DNA of 64,000 nt from Rhodanobacter sp. A1T4 (GTDB taxonomy: Bacteria; Pseudomonadota; Gammaproteobacteria; Xanthomonadales; Rhodanobacteraceae): contig NZ_JACHCP010000003.1 of assembly GCF_014207185.1 (NCBI RefSeq), positions 310,001 to 374,000 of the forward strand, in the 5' to 3' direction. Within the stretch, counting starts at the first letter, position 1. Every line of letters starts with the position of its first letter. The notes beneath the pieces are model-generated. The model saw nothing but the letters and a program-made list of their open reading frames with translations. It was not told the DNA's origin and made no database searches. The position numbers were made by a program, and so were the translations under genes. Positions 48,747-59,097 of the stretch are shown in pieces.

Positions 48747-51700
48747 ATGGATCTGCTGCGGTTTCTGCTTATGTTGCCGGTGCGCCTTGTGCGCGGGTTG
48801 TTCCGCGGGCTGGGCTGGATTCTGCGGCCGGTTCTCGGCAATGTGTCATGGTCGGCACCGACCTGGGCGCCGGCTACGGGCGCGGCGATCAAGCGCAAGC
48901 CAAGGCAATTTGCCGGCGGATTTCTCGCTACCGTGCTGTTTATCATCGCTGCCTGGTTCGGCTGGCAGTGGTACCAGCATCGCCCCAAGCCGATTGAGCC
49001 GGAGCGCATTACTTTTCAGGCGAAAGTACCGGCGCTGACCGACTATGTGACGCAGCCAGACGGCACACCCAAGATCACCATTCATCCCCTCGACGTCGCT
49101 TTCTCAGCCTCGGCCGCACCGATTGAGTTGGTGGGCAAACCGGTCAGCAAGGGCATTACCATGCATCCGGCGCTCAAAGGCGCATGGAGCTGGACCGACG
49201 ACCACACGTTGCGTTTTGTTCCCGCCGAGGACTGGCCGGTTGGCGCGCATATCGAGGTGCGTTTCGACACGGCGGATGCATTCGCGCCGCATGTGTTGAT
49301 GGCGGACGACCATCTCGCTGTTGATCTGCCGGCGTTCACGGCAAAATTTGGTAATGGTGAGTTCTATCAGGACCCGCAGGATCCGACGGCGAAGACCACC
49401 ATCGTTCCGGTCAATTTCAACTACCCAGTGGACACCGCGCAGTTTGAAAAGCGCATTGCCATCGCGTTGGCCGACAAGGACGGCAAGCCGGGCACGCCGC
49501 TTAAATTCACGGTCACCTATGATGCTTTCAAGCTCAATGCGTGGGTGCATTCGCAGCCGCTGGATCTGCCACGCGACGATGGTGCGGTACTGCTGAAACT
49601 GGACAGCGGCGTGCGCAGCTCGCGCGGCGGTGACGGCACGCCTGACCCGCTGCAATCGCGTATTCGCGTGCCAGGCCTGTATAGCTTGTCGCTGCAGGAC
49701 ATCAGTCCGACCCTGGTCGACAACGACAAGTACGAACCCGAACAGGTGCTGGTAATCAATGCCAGCGGCAAGGTGCGCGGCAGCGATCTTTCCGGTCTGA
49801 CCAAAGCCTGGGTACTGCCGCGCAAAAAGGACGGTGCGGATTCGAATCAGGGAGACCAGGCAGACGACGATGCGCCTTATGGCTGGGACGTGTCGGAGGT
49901 GAGTGAGGCTGTCCTGCGGAAATCACAGCCGCTGCCGATCGAGTTGGTACCGACCGAAGACGATTTCGCGACGCTGCAGAGCTTCAAGTACCACGCGGAA
50001 CCCGGTCAGCGGATCTACGTGCATGTCGGTACAGGGTTGAAATCTTTTGGTGGCTATGTGCTGGGCAAACCGACGGCACAAACGTTTACCGTGCCGGATT
50101 ATCCCAAGCTGCTGCGCTTCATGGCCGACGGCTCGCTGCTCTCGCTGAGCGGCAGCAAACGCCTGTCGGTAGTGTCGCGCAATCTGCCTGGCATGCAGCT
50201 GGAAATCGGCCGCGTACTACCCGACCAGCTGCAGCATCTGGTCAGCCTCAATCAGGGCACTTATAGCCATCCCGAGCTCATGTACGGTTTCAGCGAAGAC
50301 CATATCGTTGAGCGCTTCGAGCAAAAGCAGGCGTTTCCGAAGACCGACCCGGGTAAGGCGCATTACGAGGGTGTCGACCTTGGTCAGTATCTGAAAGACG
50401 GCAAGCGCGGCGTATTCCTGCTGCACCTGTCTGGCTACGATCCGGCCGCCGAAAAAAAGAAGGCAGATGCTGCCGCCAAGGCAAAAGCGCGCGCGTTGCA
50501 AGGGACTGCACAGGCGCCGGGTGACCAGCCGGCGAGCGATGACAGCTCGGCCACTGACGATAGTGCGGACGAGGCCGATAACAGCGGGGCCGATAGTAGC
50601 GATCAAGGCGCTGACGATCAGGCTGATGGCGACCAAGCTGATGACGGCAGTGCCGACAACGCGCCAATGCCGACCGATACGCGTCTGATCGTGGTAACTG
50701 ATCTTGGCATGCTGGTGAAGCGTTCGCTTGACGGCAGCCAGGACGTTTTCGTGCAGTCGATTCATACTGGCCAGCCGGTAGGCGAAGCCAGCGTTTCCGT
50801 GCTTGCCGTGAACGGCCAGACGCTATACGCGCAGGCCACCAGCGCCGATGGCGTGGTGCACTTCCCGACCTTCAAGGGCCTGGACCGCGAAAAGAAGCCG
50901 GTGATGTATGTGGTGAAGAAGGGCGATGATCTGTCCTTTCTGCCGATCGGCGGCGCGGATCGCCAGCTCGATTATTCGCGCTTCGATATCGGCGGTGAGC
51001 GCAACGCGTTGAATCAGGGCCAACTGTCGGGTTATCTGTTTTCCGATCGCGGCATCTATCGCCCGGGCGACCTCTTCCATATCGGCCTGATCGTACGCGC
51101 AGCCAGCTGGACACGCAGCGTGGCCGGTATTCCGCTACAGGCGGAAGTCGTCGATCCACGCGGCGTCACGGTCAAGCAAATCCCGCTGACCATGGATGCT
51201 TCCGGCTTTGGCGAGCTCGATTACACGCCGGCCGAAACCGCGCCGACCGGCACCTGGACGGTGAACCTGTACATTGTGAAGGACGGTAAGGCCGACGCGC
51301 AGATCGGCACGACAACAGTGCAAGTGAAGGAGTTCCTGCCCGATCGCATGAAGGTCAGCGCCAAGCTTTCCGAGCAGGTACCCGAAGGCTGGGTGAAGCC
51401 CGATCAGCTCAAGGGCATCGTCGACGTGCAAAACTTGTTCGGTACGCCGGCGGCCGATCGTCGCGTCGAAGCGTCGCTGACCTTGCGTCCCGCGTGGCCC
51501 GCGTTCCACAGCTGGCCCGACTACCATTTCTACGACGTGCGCCGGGCCAAGGAGGGCTATGAAGAAGCCCTGCAGGATGGCAAGACCGACGACAAGGGTC
51601 ATGCCGAATTTGATCTCGATCTGAAGAAATACGCCGACGCCACGTACCAGCTGTATTTCCTCAGCAAGGCGTACGAAGCCGAGGGTGGTCGTAGCGTGGC

Positions 51701-54700
51701 AGCCGCGGCGCAGACGCTGGTGTCCCGCAACGACTGGCTGGTCGGTTACAAGGCGGTAGACAACCTCGATTACGTCAAACGTGACAGCCCGCGGGTCGTG
51801 CATCTGGTCGCGATCAATCCGCAGGCGAAAGCCTTTGCGCTCAGCGATCTAAAAGCACAGCTGATCGAACGGCGTTTTGTCTCCGTGCTGACCAAGCAGG
51901 ATTCGGGCGTCTATAAATACGACTCCAAGCTCAAGGAGATCGCGATCAGTGAGCAGCCGCTGGCAATTCCGGCGTCCGGTCTCGATTACGCGTTGCCGAC
52001 CGACAAGCCCGGTAATTACGCGCTGGTCATCCGTCGCTCGTCCGATCGCACCGAAGTGAATCGCGTCGAATATTCGGTAGCCGGCGATGCCAATATTTCG
52101 CGCTCGCTGGATCGCAACGCCGAGCTGCAGTTGAACCTCAGCAAGCAGGACTACGCTCAGGGCGAGCCGGTCGAAATCGCCATTCGTGCGCCGTATGCCG
52201 GCAGTGGTCTGATCACCATCGAGCGCGACAAGGTTTACGCGCACGCGTGGTTCCATGCCGACACCACCAGCTCGGTACAGCACATTACCGTGCCCGCGGA
52301 TTTCGAGGGCAACGGCTACATCAACGTGCAATACATCCGCGATCCGTCGTCGGATGAAGTGTTCATGAGTCCGCTGAGCTACGGTGTGGTACCGTTCTCG
52401 GTCAACCTCGATGCACGGCGCAATCCGATCACGGTGGATTCGCCTGCGCTGGTTAAACCCGGTCAAACGCTGACCCTGAAACTGCATTCGACCCAGCCGA
52501 CGAAGGCGGTGGTGTTTGCCGTGGACGAGGGCATCCTGCAGGTCGCGCGCTACAAGCTCGGCGATCCGCTGAAATTCTTCTTCCGCAAACGCATGCTGGA
52601 AGTCGGAACCTCGCAGATCCTCGACTTGATCCTGCCGGACTTCGAGAAGCTGATGGCGATGGCGGCACCGGGTGGCGATGCCGACGGCGCGATCGGCCGT
52701 CAGCTCAACCCGTTCAAGCGCAAGCGCGACAAGCCGGTGGTGTACTGGTCCGGCATCGTCGATGTCGATGGCGAAAAGGATTTCAGCTACACCGTGCCGG
52801 ATTACTTCAACGGCAAGCTGCGTGTGATGGCGGTATCCGTCTCGCCGGACCGCATCGGCACCTTCGAGGGATCGACCACCGTGCGCGGCGACTTCGTGCT
52901 GTCGCCGAACGTACCCACCACGCTGGCACCCGGCGATGAGGCGGAGGTCAGTGTCGGCGTGGCGAACAACCTGACTGGCCTCAACGGCAAGCAGGTTCCC
53001 GTGGTCGTCACGTTGAAGACCGGTCCGCAACTGCAGGTCATCGGCAACACCACGCAGAGCCTGGCACTGGGCGAGATGCGCGAAGGTGTGGTGATCTTCC
53101 ACGTCAAGGCAACCAGCACGCTCGGCTCGGGCAATCTGGCCTTTACCGCCGGCTATGGCGACAAGTCGGCCAGGCAAAGTGTCGATCTTTCGGTGCGGCC
53201 AGCATCGGCTTATCGCACCCAGGTAGACGTCGGCCGCGTCGACGCTCACAGCAAGGTCGAGGTGCCGGATCTGCGCAAGTTGTATGACGCCTACGCCTCA
53301 CGCGATGCCGCGATATCCACTTTGCCGGTGGTGCTGGCCGAGGGTCTGACCAGCTATCTGGTGAACTACCAGAACTACTGCAGCGAGCAGCTGGTTAGTG
53401 CGGCCATGCCGCAGTTGGTGCTGGCAAAGTGGCCGGTGGTTCCCGTGTTCACTCATGCCCTGCAGCCGGCTTTCAGTGAAAAGAAAATCAGTAATGACGA
53501 GGCGCTGGCGCATTTCCTCGACGTGCTGCATTCGCGCCAGAACGGGCAGGGTGGTTTCGGCGTGTGGTCTGCCACCCCGGATTCCGAACCGTTCGTGTCG
53601 GCCTATGCGATGCACTTTTTGCTGGAAGCGCGAGATCGCGGCGTTGCCGTGCCGGGTGACATGCTCGATGCGGGCAACAAGTATCTGCATCAGCTGGCGG
53701 CGGACGAGAGCCTCGATTCGCTCGATGCCTTGCGCCAGCGCGCATACGCCGTATACCTGCTGACGCGCCAGGGCAATGTCACCACCAACGATCTGGCCGC
53801 CGTGCAGAAGCGGCTGCAGGAAGCATTCCCCAACGACTGGAAGAGTGATCTGGCTGCGGCATGGCTGGCGGCGTCCTATGAAATGCTCAAACAGGACAAG
53901 GAGGCCAACCAGCTGATTGCCGGACCGCAGAAGGCGCTGGAACGCAAACTGTCCAACGATGCCTACGTGTATCAGTACTACTACGATCCGCTGACTCGCG
54001 ATGCCAGCGTGCTCTATCTGCTGTCGAAGTATTTCCCCGATCGGGCCAAGGCACTGTCACCGCAGGTGATGGAGAACATCACCTGGCCGCTGGCGCAGAA
54101 CCGCTTCAATACCCTGTCAGCGTCCATGACCATTCTGGCCCTGGATGCCTATGCGGCACAGACGGCGGGCGAGCTGGACAAGCTGGCTATCGACGAGGTG
54201 CATGGCGACGGTACGGTCAAGTCGATTGCCGCCATCCAGGGCAACCTGCTGCAGGCCGGAAGCTGGAGCGCCGCCACGGCGAAGCTGCGATTCTCCAACG
54301 GTAGCAGCCTGCCGGCATGGCACGTGGCCAGCCAGGGCGGTTACGACAGCGACGCGCCTGGCAAAGCAATCAAGGACGGCATCGAAATCGTGCGTGACTA
54401 TACCGACACCAAGGGCAAGTCGCTTGATCAGATCAGTGTTGGCGAGGAGATCGATGTGCATATCAAGATCCGCGCGACGGGCAGCAATGGAGTCGGTGAT
54501 GTCGCGATCGTCGACCTGCTGCCGGGCGGCGTCGAGCCGGTGATCGAGCCACCGCCACCGGTCACCGATCAGCAGCAAGCCGACACGGACAGCCAGGCGG
54601 ATCAGGGTGGCGACAGTGAGGTGAAGCCGCAAGCCTTCCGCTCGCCGGTCGGTCTGTCCACCTCGACCTGGCAGCCTGACTATGCGGACATCCGCGAGGA

Positions 54701-54878
54701 TCGGGTGGTGATCTACGGCACGGCCACACCGGACGTGCGCGAGTTCGTCTATCGCATCAAGGCCAGCAACGCCGGCAAGTTCATCGTGCCACCGGCGTAC
54801 GGTGAGTCGATGTACGACCGCAGCGTGCAGGCGCGCTCACCCGGGGGCAGCGTACTGACGGTGGTGAGCAAGCCATGA
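48747..54878 (+). CDS. bacterial alpha-2-macroglobulin (YfhM type, thioester-containing)
   Basis: 2043 residues, about 390 more than E. coli YfhM. The thioester motif CSEQ (C1545-Q1548) in the LVNYQNYCSEQLV segment shows a protease-trapping macroglobulin; several MG-type beta domains precede it and an alpha/alpha thioester domain and receptor-like C-terminal domain follow. The N-terminus has no lipobox: an amphipathic segment (4-30) and one membrane helix (about 55-76) should anchor it in the inner membrane facing the periplasm. Acidic low-complexity insertions occur near 362-378, 571-641 and 1941-1959. The partner pbpC follows, the known yfhM-pbpC pairing for trapping proteases after envelope damage. 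Confidence 0.92.
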   Translation: MDLLRFLLMLPVRLVRGLFRGLGWILRPVLGNVSWSAPTWAPATGAAIKRKPRQFAGGFLATVLFIIAAWFGWQWYQHRPKPIEPERITFQAKVPALTDYVTQPDGTPKITIHPLDVAFSASAAPIELVGKPVSKGITMHPALKGAWSWTDDHTLRFVPAEDWPVGAHIEVRFDTADAFAPHVLMADDHLAVDLPAFTAKFGNGEFYQDPQDPTAKTTIVPVNFNYPVDTAQFEKRIAIALADKDGKPGTPLKFTVTYDAFKLNAWVHSQPLDLPRDDGAVLLKLDSGVRSSRGGDGTPDPLQSRIRVPGLYSLSLQDISPTLVDNDKYEPEQVLVINASGKVRGSDLSGLTKAWVLPRKKDGADSNQGDQADDDAPYGWDVSEVSEAVLRKSQPLPIELVPTEDDFATLQSFKYHAEPGQRIYVHVGTGLKSFGGYVLGKPTAQTFTVPDYPKLLRFMADGSLLSLSGSKRLSVVSRNLPGMQLEIGRVLPDQLQHLVSLNQGTYSHPELMYGFSEDHIVERFEQKQAFPKTDPGKAHYEGVDLGQYLKDGKRGVFLLHLSGYDPAAEKKKADAAAKAKARALQGTAQAPGDQPASDDSSATDDSADEADNSGADSSDQGADDQADGDQADDGSADNAPMPTDTRLIVVTDLGMLVKRSLDGSQDVFVQSIHTGQPVGEASVSVLAVNGQTLYAQATSADGVVHFPTFKGLDREKKPVMYVVKKGDDLSFLPIGGADRQLDYSRFDIGGERNALNQGQLSGYLFSDRGIYRPGDLFHIGLIVRAASWTRSVAGIPLQAEVVDPRGVTVKQIPLTMDASGFGELDYTPAETAPTGTWTVNLYIVKDGKADAQIGTTTVQVKEFLPDRMKVSAKLSEQVPEGWVKPDQLKGIVDVQNLFGTPAADRRVEASLTLRPAWPAFHSWPDYHFYDVRRAKEGYEEALQDGKTDDKGHAEFDLDLKKYADATYQLYFLSKAYEAEGGRSVAAAAQTLVSRNDWLVGYKAVDNLDYVKRDSPRVVHLVAINPQAKAFALSDLKAQLIERRFVSVLTKQDSGVYKYDSKLKEIAISEQPLAIPASGLDYALPTDKPGNYALVIRRSSDRTEVNRVEYSVAGDANISRSLDRNAELQLNLSKQDYAQGEPVEIAIRAPYAGSGLITIERDKVYAHAWFHADTTSSVQHITVPADFEGNGYINVQYIRDPSSDEVFMSPLSYGVVPFSVNLDARRNPITVDSPALVKPGQTLTLKLHSTQPTKAVVFAVDEGILQVARYKLGDPLKFFFRKRMLEVGTSQILDLILPDFEKLMAMAAPGGDADGAIGRQLNPFKRKRDKPVVYWSGIVDVDGEKDFSYTVPDYFNGKLRVMAVSVSPDRIGTFEGSTTVRGDFVLSPNVPTTLAPGDEAEVSVGVANNLTGLNGKQVPVVVTLKTGPQLQVIGNTTQSLALGEMREGVVIFHVKATSTLGSGNLAFTAGYGDKSARQSVDLSVRPASAYRTQVDVGRVDAHSKVEVPDLRKLYDAYASRDAAISTLPVVLAEGLTSYLVNYQNYCSEQLVSAAMPQLVLAKWPVVPVFTHALQPAFSEKKISNDEALAHFLDVLHSRQNGQGGFGVWSATPDSEPFVSAYAMHFLLEARDRGVAVPGDMLDAGNKYLHQLAADESLDSLDALRQRAYAVYLLTRQGNVTTNDLAAVQKRLQEAFPNDWKSDLAAAWLAASYEMLKQDKEANQLIAGPQKALERKLSNDAYVYQYYYDPLTRDASVLYLLSKYFPDRAKALSPQVMENITWPLAQNRFNTLSASMTILALDAYAAQTAGELDKLAIDEVHGDGTVKSIAAIQGNLLQAGSWSAATAKLRFSNGSSLPAWHVASQGGYDSDAPGKAIKDGIEIVRDYTDTKGKSLDQISVGEEIDVHIKIRATGSNGVGDVAIVDLLPGGVEPVIEPPPPVTDQQQADTDSQADQGGDSEVKPQAFRSPVGLSTSTWQPDYADIREDRVVIYGTATPDVREFVYRIKASNAGKFIVPPAYGESMYDRSVQARSPGGSVLTVVSKP

Positions 54879-54896
54879 TCAGCAGACCATGATCAT

Positions 54897-54931
54897 GGCC
54901 GCCCCCTTTTCATTCGTGAAAGGGGGCGGCC
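54897..54931 (+). other. strong hairpin between the macroglobulin gene and pbpC
   Basis: GGCCGCCCCCTTTTCA (54897-54912), loop TTCG, TGAAAGGGGGCGGCC (54917-54931), with one bulged base. No T-run follows. It may reduce or stabilise readthrough into pbpC rather than fully terminate. Confidence 0.65.
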
Positions 54932-54944
54932 TGAGCTTCATGGC

Positions 54945-57362
54945 ATGGTCCGGTCGACGACGATGTCTCTATTACTTTCTACTTGGCGCGCATGCTTCAC
55001 TTGGTTGCATCGTTGGCAGAACTGGCTGGTCGGTTTTGCGCTGATCGCCATGCTGCTGATCGGCTGTCGCCTATGGCCGCATCCGCGCCTGCGCGACTGG
55101 TTGCCGTCCTCCACGGCGGTCTATGACGAACATGGCCGGCTGATGCGGTTGACCCTGGCCAGCGACGATCGTTATCGCCTGTGGGTGCCATTGCATGACA
55201 TCTCGCCTCAACTGAAGGATGCGGTGCTGCTGCACGAAGATCGCTGGTATCGCTGGCATCCAGGCTTCAATCCCTACGGTCTGGCGCGCGGCGCGTGGGT
55301 CACCTATGTGCGCCATGGCAATCCGCAGGGCGGTTCCACCATCACCATGCAGTTGGCTCGGCTGTTGTGGAAGCTCAATACGCGTTCGCCATGGGGCAAG
55401 TTGCAGCAGGTGACGCGGGCGATGCAGTTGGAGTTGTTTTATTCCAAGCAGCAGATTCTCGAGGCTTATCTCAACGACGCACCTTACGGTCGCAACGTCG
55501 AGGGTGTGGGTGCGGCCAGTCTTGCCTATTTCAATAAATCGGCTGGCGAGCTGAGCTTGCCCGAGGCGCTGACGCTGGCGGTGATTCCGCAAGATCCGAC
55601 GCGCCGGTTGCAGAGTGCATCGCATAACGCCGATGCCGACGGCGACATCATCAATCCGCAACTCGCCGCTTCACGCAATCGGCTCTACGCGCGCTGGCTG
55701 CATAGCCATCCTGATGATGTCTCGCTGAAACCATTGTTCGCGTTACCGCTGAACCTGCGGCCACTATCGCAGCTGCCGTTCGAAGCACCGCAAGCGGTCG
55801 AGCAGGTGCTTGCCGCTCGGCAGATCGCCGGCGGCAGCAGCGATTCTCGCGTTGGCACCACCATCGATCTGGATATCCAGCACAGCCTCGAACGGCAGAT
55901 CACCCTTTACGTGGCGCGCAACAACTCGCGCGGCATCCGCAATGCGGCGGCAATTTTGATTGACACGCGCGATATGGGCGTCAAGGCCATGGTGGGCTCG
56001 GCGAATTATTTTGATCGTTCCATCCAGGGGCAGGTCAACGGCACGCTGGCCAAACGCTCGCCGGGGTCGACGCTGAAGCCCTTCATTTACGCACTGGGTT
56101 TCGATCAGGGCGTGCTACATCCGCAGACCGTACTGCGCGATGTGCCGAGCTCCTTCGGGCCCTATACGCCGGAAAATTTCGACGGTCATTTTCTAGGGCC
56201 GATCACAGCCACTGATGCATTGATCCGCAGTCGCAATATTCCGGCGGTGTGGATCGCATCACAGCTCAAGCAGCCCGACTTGTACGAGTTCCTTCACGCC
56301 GCCGGCATCAGTCGCATGGCTAGCGAAAAGCATTACGGCCTCGCTCTGGTACTGGGTGGCGGTGAGGTGACCATGCAGGAACTTGGCGGCCTGTATGCCA
56401 TGTTGGCCAACCGGGGTGAGCTCAGGCCGCTGCGCTTGAACAGCAGCGATCCGCAGGTCGCCGGCACGCGCCTGCTCAGCGATGAGGCGAGCTTCATGGT
56501 GATGGATATGCTGCGGCAGAATCCGCGTCCGGATGAAACCACCGGTGCGCAGCCGTCGCGCCTGCCGGTGTATTGGAAAACCGGCACATCGTGGGCGTTC
56601 CGTGATGCGTGGACGGCGGGCAGTTTTGGGCCGTACGTGTTGGTGGTGTGGATTGGCAATTTCGATAGCACGGGCAATCCCGCCTTTGTGGGCGCGGACG
56701 CGGCCGCGCCGCTATTTTTCCAGATTATCGATGCGCTGCGAGCCGAGCGTCAGCAGTTGGCCGAGCCGATCCGGCATATGCCGGCCAATCTCAAGCGCGT
56801 GCCGATTTGCCTGGCCAGCGGTGAGTTGCCCAACCAGTGGTGCCCGCAAAAGGGCATGACCTGGTTCATCCCCGGCAAGTCGCCGATCCGCGTCAGCAAC
56901 GTGCACCGGCCGGTGGTGATCGATGACGCGACGAGTCAGCCGGCGTGTCCGCCGTATGCCGGAAAACGCACACATGTGGAGGTCTACGAATTCTGGCCGT
57001 CTGATCTGCAGCAGGTGTTTGCGCAGGCGGGTATTCCGCGTCGCAAGCCGCCACAAAATTCTGATTGCAAGAACGCAGGCGAGCCCGACGGCGATCCGCC
57101 GCAGATCACCTCGCCGCTGCTTGGCAGTACCTATGCAATGCGTTTGAAGCAGCTGGGTGAGGAGCGCATCGCCTTTATCGCCACAACCGACGCGGACGTC
57201 CACGCGTTGTACTGGTTCGTCAACGACGCCTATATCGGACGCAGCGTGCCTGGCGAGTCACTGCTGTGGCAACCGCAGACAGCGGGCAGTTACAACGTAC
57301 GCGTGGTGGATGATCATGGCCGCAGCGATCAGCGACCTCTGGGCGTGAGTCTGGTGGAATAG
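54945..57362 (+). CDS. pbpC: penicillin-binding protein 1C (bifunctional)
   Basis: 805 residues (ATG at 54963 is an alternative start). A membrane anchor (about 28-45) precedes the GT51 transglycosylase domain with LLHEDRWYRWHPGFNP (catalytic Glu) and GGSTITMQLARLL; the transpeptidase domain has the serine box SPGSTLKPF (S375) and KTGTSWAFRDAW; a C-terminal BiPBP_C Ig-like domain ends the protein. It acts in periplasmic peptidoglycan synthesis or repair. It is paired with the macroglobulin gene. Confidence 0.95.
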   Translation: MVRSTTMSLLLSTWRACFTWLHRWQNWLVGFALIAMLLIGCRLWPHPRLRDWLPSSTAVYDEHGRLMRLTLASDDRYRLWVPLHDISPQLKDAVLLHEDRWYRWHPGFNPYGLARGAWVTYVRHGNPQGGSTITMQLARLLWKLNTRSPWGKLQQVTRAMQLELFYSKQQILEAYLNDAPYGRNVEGVGAASLAYFNKSAGELSLPEALTLAVIPQDPTRRLQSASHNADADGDIINPQLAASRNRLYARWLHSHPDDVSLKPLFALPLNLRPLSQLPFEAPQAVEQVLAARQIAGGSSDSRVGTTIDLDIQHSLERQITLYVARNNSRGIRNAAAILIDTRDMGVKAMVGSANYFDRSIQGQVNGTLAKRSPGSTLKPFIYALGFDQGVLHPQTVLRDVPSSFGPYTPENFDGHFLGPITATDALIRSRNIPAVWIASQLKQPDLYEFLHAAGISRMASEKHYGLALVLGGGEVTMQELGGLYAMLANRGELRPLRLNSSDPQVAGTRLLSDEASFMVMDMLRQNPRPDETTGAQPSRLPVYWKTGTSWAFRDAWTAGSFGPYVLVVWIGNFDSTGNPAFVGADAAAPLFFQIIDALRAERQQLAEPIRHMPANLKRVPICLASGELPNQWCPQKGMTWFIPGKSPIRVSNVHRPVVIDDATSQPACPPYAGKRTHVEVYEFWPSDLQQVFAQAGIPRRKPPQNSDCKNAGEPDGDPPQITSPLLGSTYAMRLKQLGEERIAFIATTDADVHALYWFVNDAYIGRSVPGESLLWQPQTAGSYNVRVVDDHGRSDQRPLGVSLVE

Positions 57363-57426
57363 CAAAGGCAGCTGCTGCGTTATGCTCGATGTTTAGTCAG
57401 CGTGCCCCATCCCGATCAACTGACCT

Positions 57427-58713
57427 ATGACGCTAGCAGCTGCTTCTTATTACCGAGCTACGGCCACACCGTATGAACCGTATGCATTGTTACAGGGTAC
57501 GAAGCGGGCGAGTGTCGCCATCATCGGTGGCGGCTATGCGGGCTTGAATAGCGCATTGGGGCTGGCCGAGCGTGGCATGCGCGATGTCGTCTTGCTGGAA
57601 CGCGAACAGATCGGCTTCGGCGCGTCCGGCCGCAACGGCGGTTTCGTCTTTGGCGGCTATTCGCTGGGTGAGCAATCGCTGCTCGATCAACTGGGAGAGT
57701 CGCGCGCGCGCGGGTTGTTCAACCTCACCACGGAGGCTGTTCAGCTGATTCGTCGGCGGATTGCCGATTACGCGATTGCCTGCGATTGCGTGGATCAGGG
57801 CGTGATCTGGGCCAATTGGTTTCGCGATCCCGCCGTGCTGCGTCATCGTCAGCAGCTGCTGGCAGAGCACTACGATTCATCGTGGCAATGGTTGCCGCAG
57901 CAACAGCTGCGGGAAAGCGTGCACAGCGAGCGTTATCACGATGGGTTGTACGAGCGCGATGCGTTGCACCTGCATCCGCTGAACTACGCGATTGGTCTGG
58001 CTGCCGCGGCGACCGGGCAGGGCGTGCGTATCCATGAAAGCAGTGGTGTCATGAGTCTTGTTCGTGAGGGGGCGCAGTGGTGCTTGCGTACTGCGCAGGG
58101 CGTGGTCATGGCCGATCAGGTGGTGCTGGCCTGTGGCGGCTATCTCGCGGGTCTGCAGCCGGCGATCGATCGCGCGATTTTGCCGATCGCGACCTATGTG
58201 ATGGTCACCGAGCCGCTGGGTGCACGGATGGGTGAATGCCTGCACACTCGCGCCGCTGTCTATGACACGCGTTTTGCTTTCGACTACTACCGCGCGCTGC
58301 CCGATACGCGATTGCTGTGGGGCGGTCGCATCTCGATACGCAACCGTTCGCCGCAGGCTGTGAAACGACTGCTGATGCAGGATCTGTTGCGCGTGTTTCC
58401 CCAGTTGAAAGGAGTGCAAATCGATTACGCATGGTCGGGACTGATGAGCTATGCACGCCATCAGATGCCGCAGATCGGAGGCAACGACAACGGTTTGTGG
58501 TGGGCGCAGGCGTTTGGTGGGCACGGGCTGGCACCGACCTGTGCTGCTGGTGAACTGCTGGCAAGCGCGATTGCCGAAGGAGACGATCGCTGGACGCAGT
58601 TTGCCGATTACGGCTTGCGCAGCACGTATCGACCGTTCGGTTATCTTGGTGCACAGGCGAGTTACTGGTGGCAACAGGGCCGCGACTGGTTGCAGACGCG
58701 GCGAGAGAAATAA
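57427..58713 (+). CDS. FAD-dependent amine oxidoreductase (PuuB/DAO-like)
   Basis: 428 residues of the D-amino-acid oxidase/PuuB family. The FAD-binding loop is [21 protein letters not shown], followed by the ERE...[14 protein letters not shown] stretch typical of gamma-glutamylputrescine oxidase-like enzymes; [16 protein letters not shown] and [16 protein letters not shown] lie near the C-terminus. Oxidative deamination of a polyamine derivative or glycine-like amine is likely. No other puu genes are near, so the substrate is uncertain. Confidence 0.88.
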   Translation: MTLAAASYYRATATPYEPYALLQGTKRASVAIIGGGYAGLNSALGLAERGMRDVVLLEREQIGFGASGRNGGFVFGGYSLGEQSLLDQLGESRARGLFNLTTEAVQLIRRRIADYAIACDCVDQGVIWANWFRDPAVLRHRQQLLAEHYDSSWQWLPQQQLRESVHSERYHDGLYERDALHLHPLNYAIGLAAAATGQGVRIHESSGVMSLVREGAQWCLRTAQGVVMADQVVLACGGYLAGLQPAIDRAILPIATYVMVTEPLGARMGECLHTRAAVYDTRFAFDYYRALPDTRLLWGGRISIRNRSPQAVKRLLMQDLLRVFPQLKGVQIDYAWSGLMSYARHQMPQIGGNDNGLWWAQAFGGHGLAPTCAAGELLASAIAEGDDRWTQFADYGLRSTYRPFGYLGAQASYWWQQGRDWLQTRREK

Positions 58714-58723
58714 GGTGCGAACA

Positions 58724-59080
58724 ATGAGTGAAGAAAAAGACGGGATGTTGGATGAAATCAGCTGGACCGATTTCGAGAAGGTACGAATTGTCGCCGGCAC
58801 CGTGATCCGTGCGGAGCCGTTTCCCGAAGCGCGCAAGCCGGCGTGGAAAGTGTGGGTGGATTTCGGACCCTACGGCGAGAAGAAAACCAGCGCGCAGATT
58901 GTGGCCCTGTACAAGGCCGACGATTTAGTCGGCCGCCAGATTGTCGGCGTGATCAATTTCCCTGAAAAGCAGATCGGACCGTTCCGTTCGCAGTTTCTGC
59001 TCACCGGCTTTCATACTGAAGAAGGCGTTGTACTTACCGCCATCGAGCGGGCAGTGCCGAATGGGACGCGATTGGCTTGA
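58724..59080 (+). CDS. CsaA-like tRNA-binding-domain protein
   Basis: 118 residues from the ATG at 58724 with AAGGTG ahead of it. The OB-fold tRNA-binding domain is seen in [57 protein letters not shown] and [15 protein letters not shown]. CsaA-type proteins bind tRNA-like RNA or act as export chaperones; the function here is not established. It starts 10 bases after the oxidoreductase stop, so the two are co-transcribed. Confidence 0.88.
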   Translation: MSEEKDGMLDEISWTDFEKVRIVAGTVIRAEPFPEARKPAWKVWVDFGPYGEKKTSAQIVALYKADDLVGRQIVGVINFPEKQIGPFRSQFLLTGFHTEEGVVLTAIERAVPNGTRLA

Positions 59081-59097
59081 ATCACGGTTGGCCTGAA

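Noticed and set aside
51849..53249. 466-codon minus-strand frame inside the macroglobulin gene
   Set aside because: Antisense to a conserved coding region and with no recognisable protein features.
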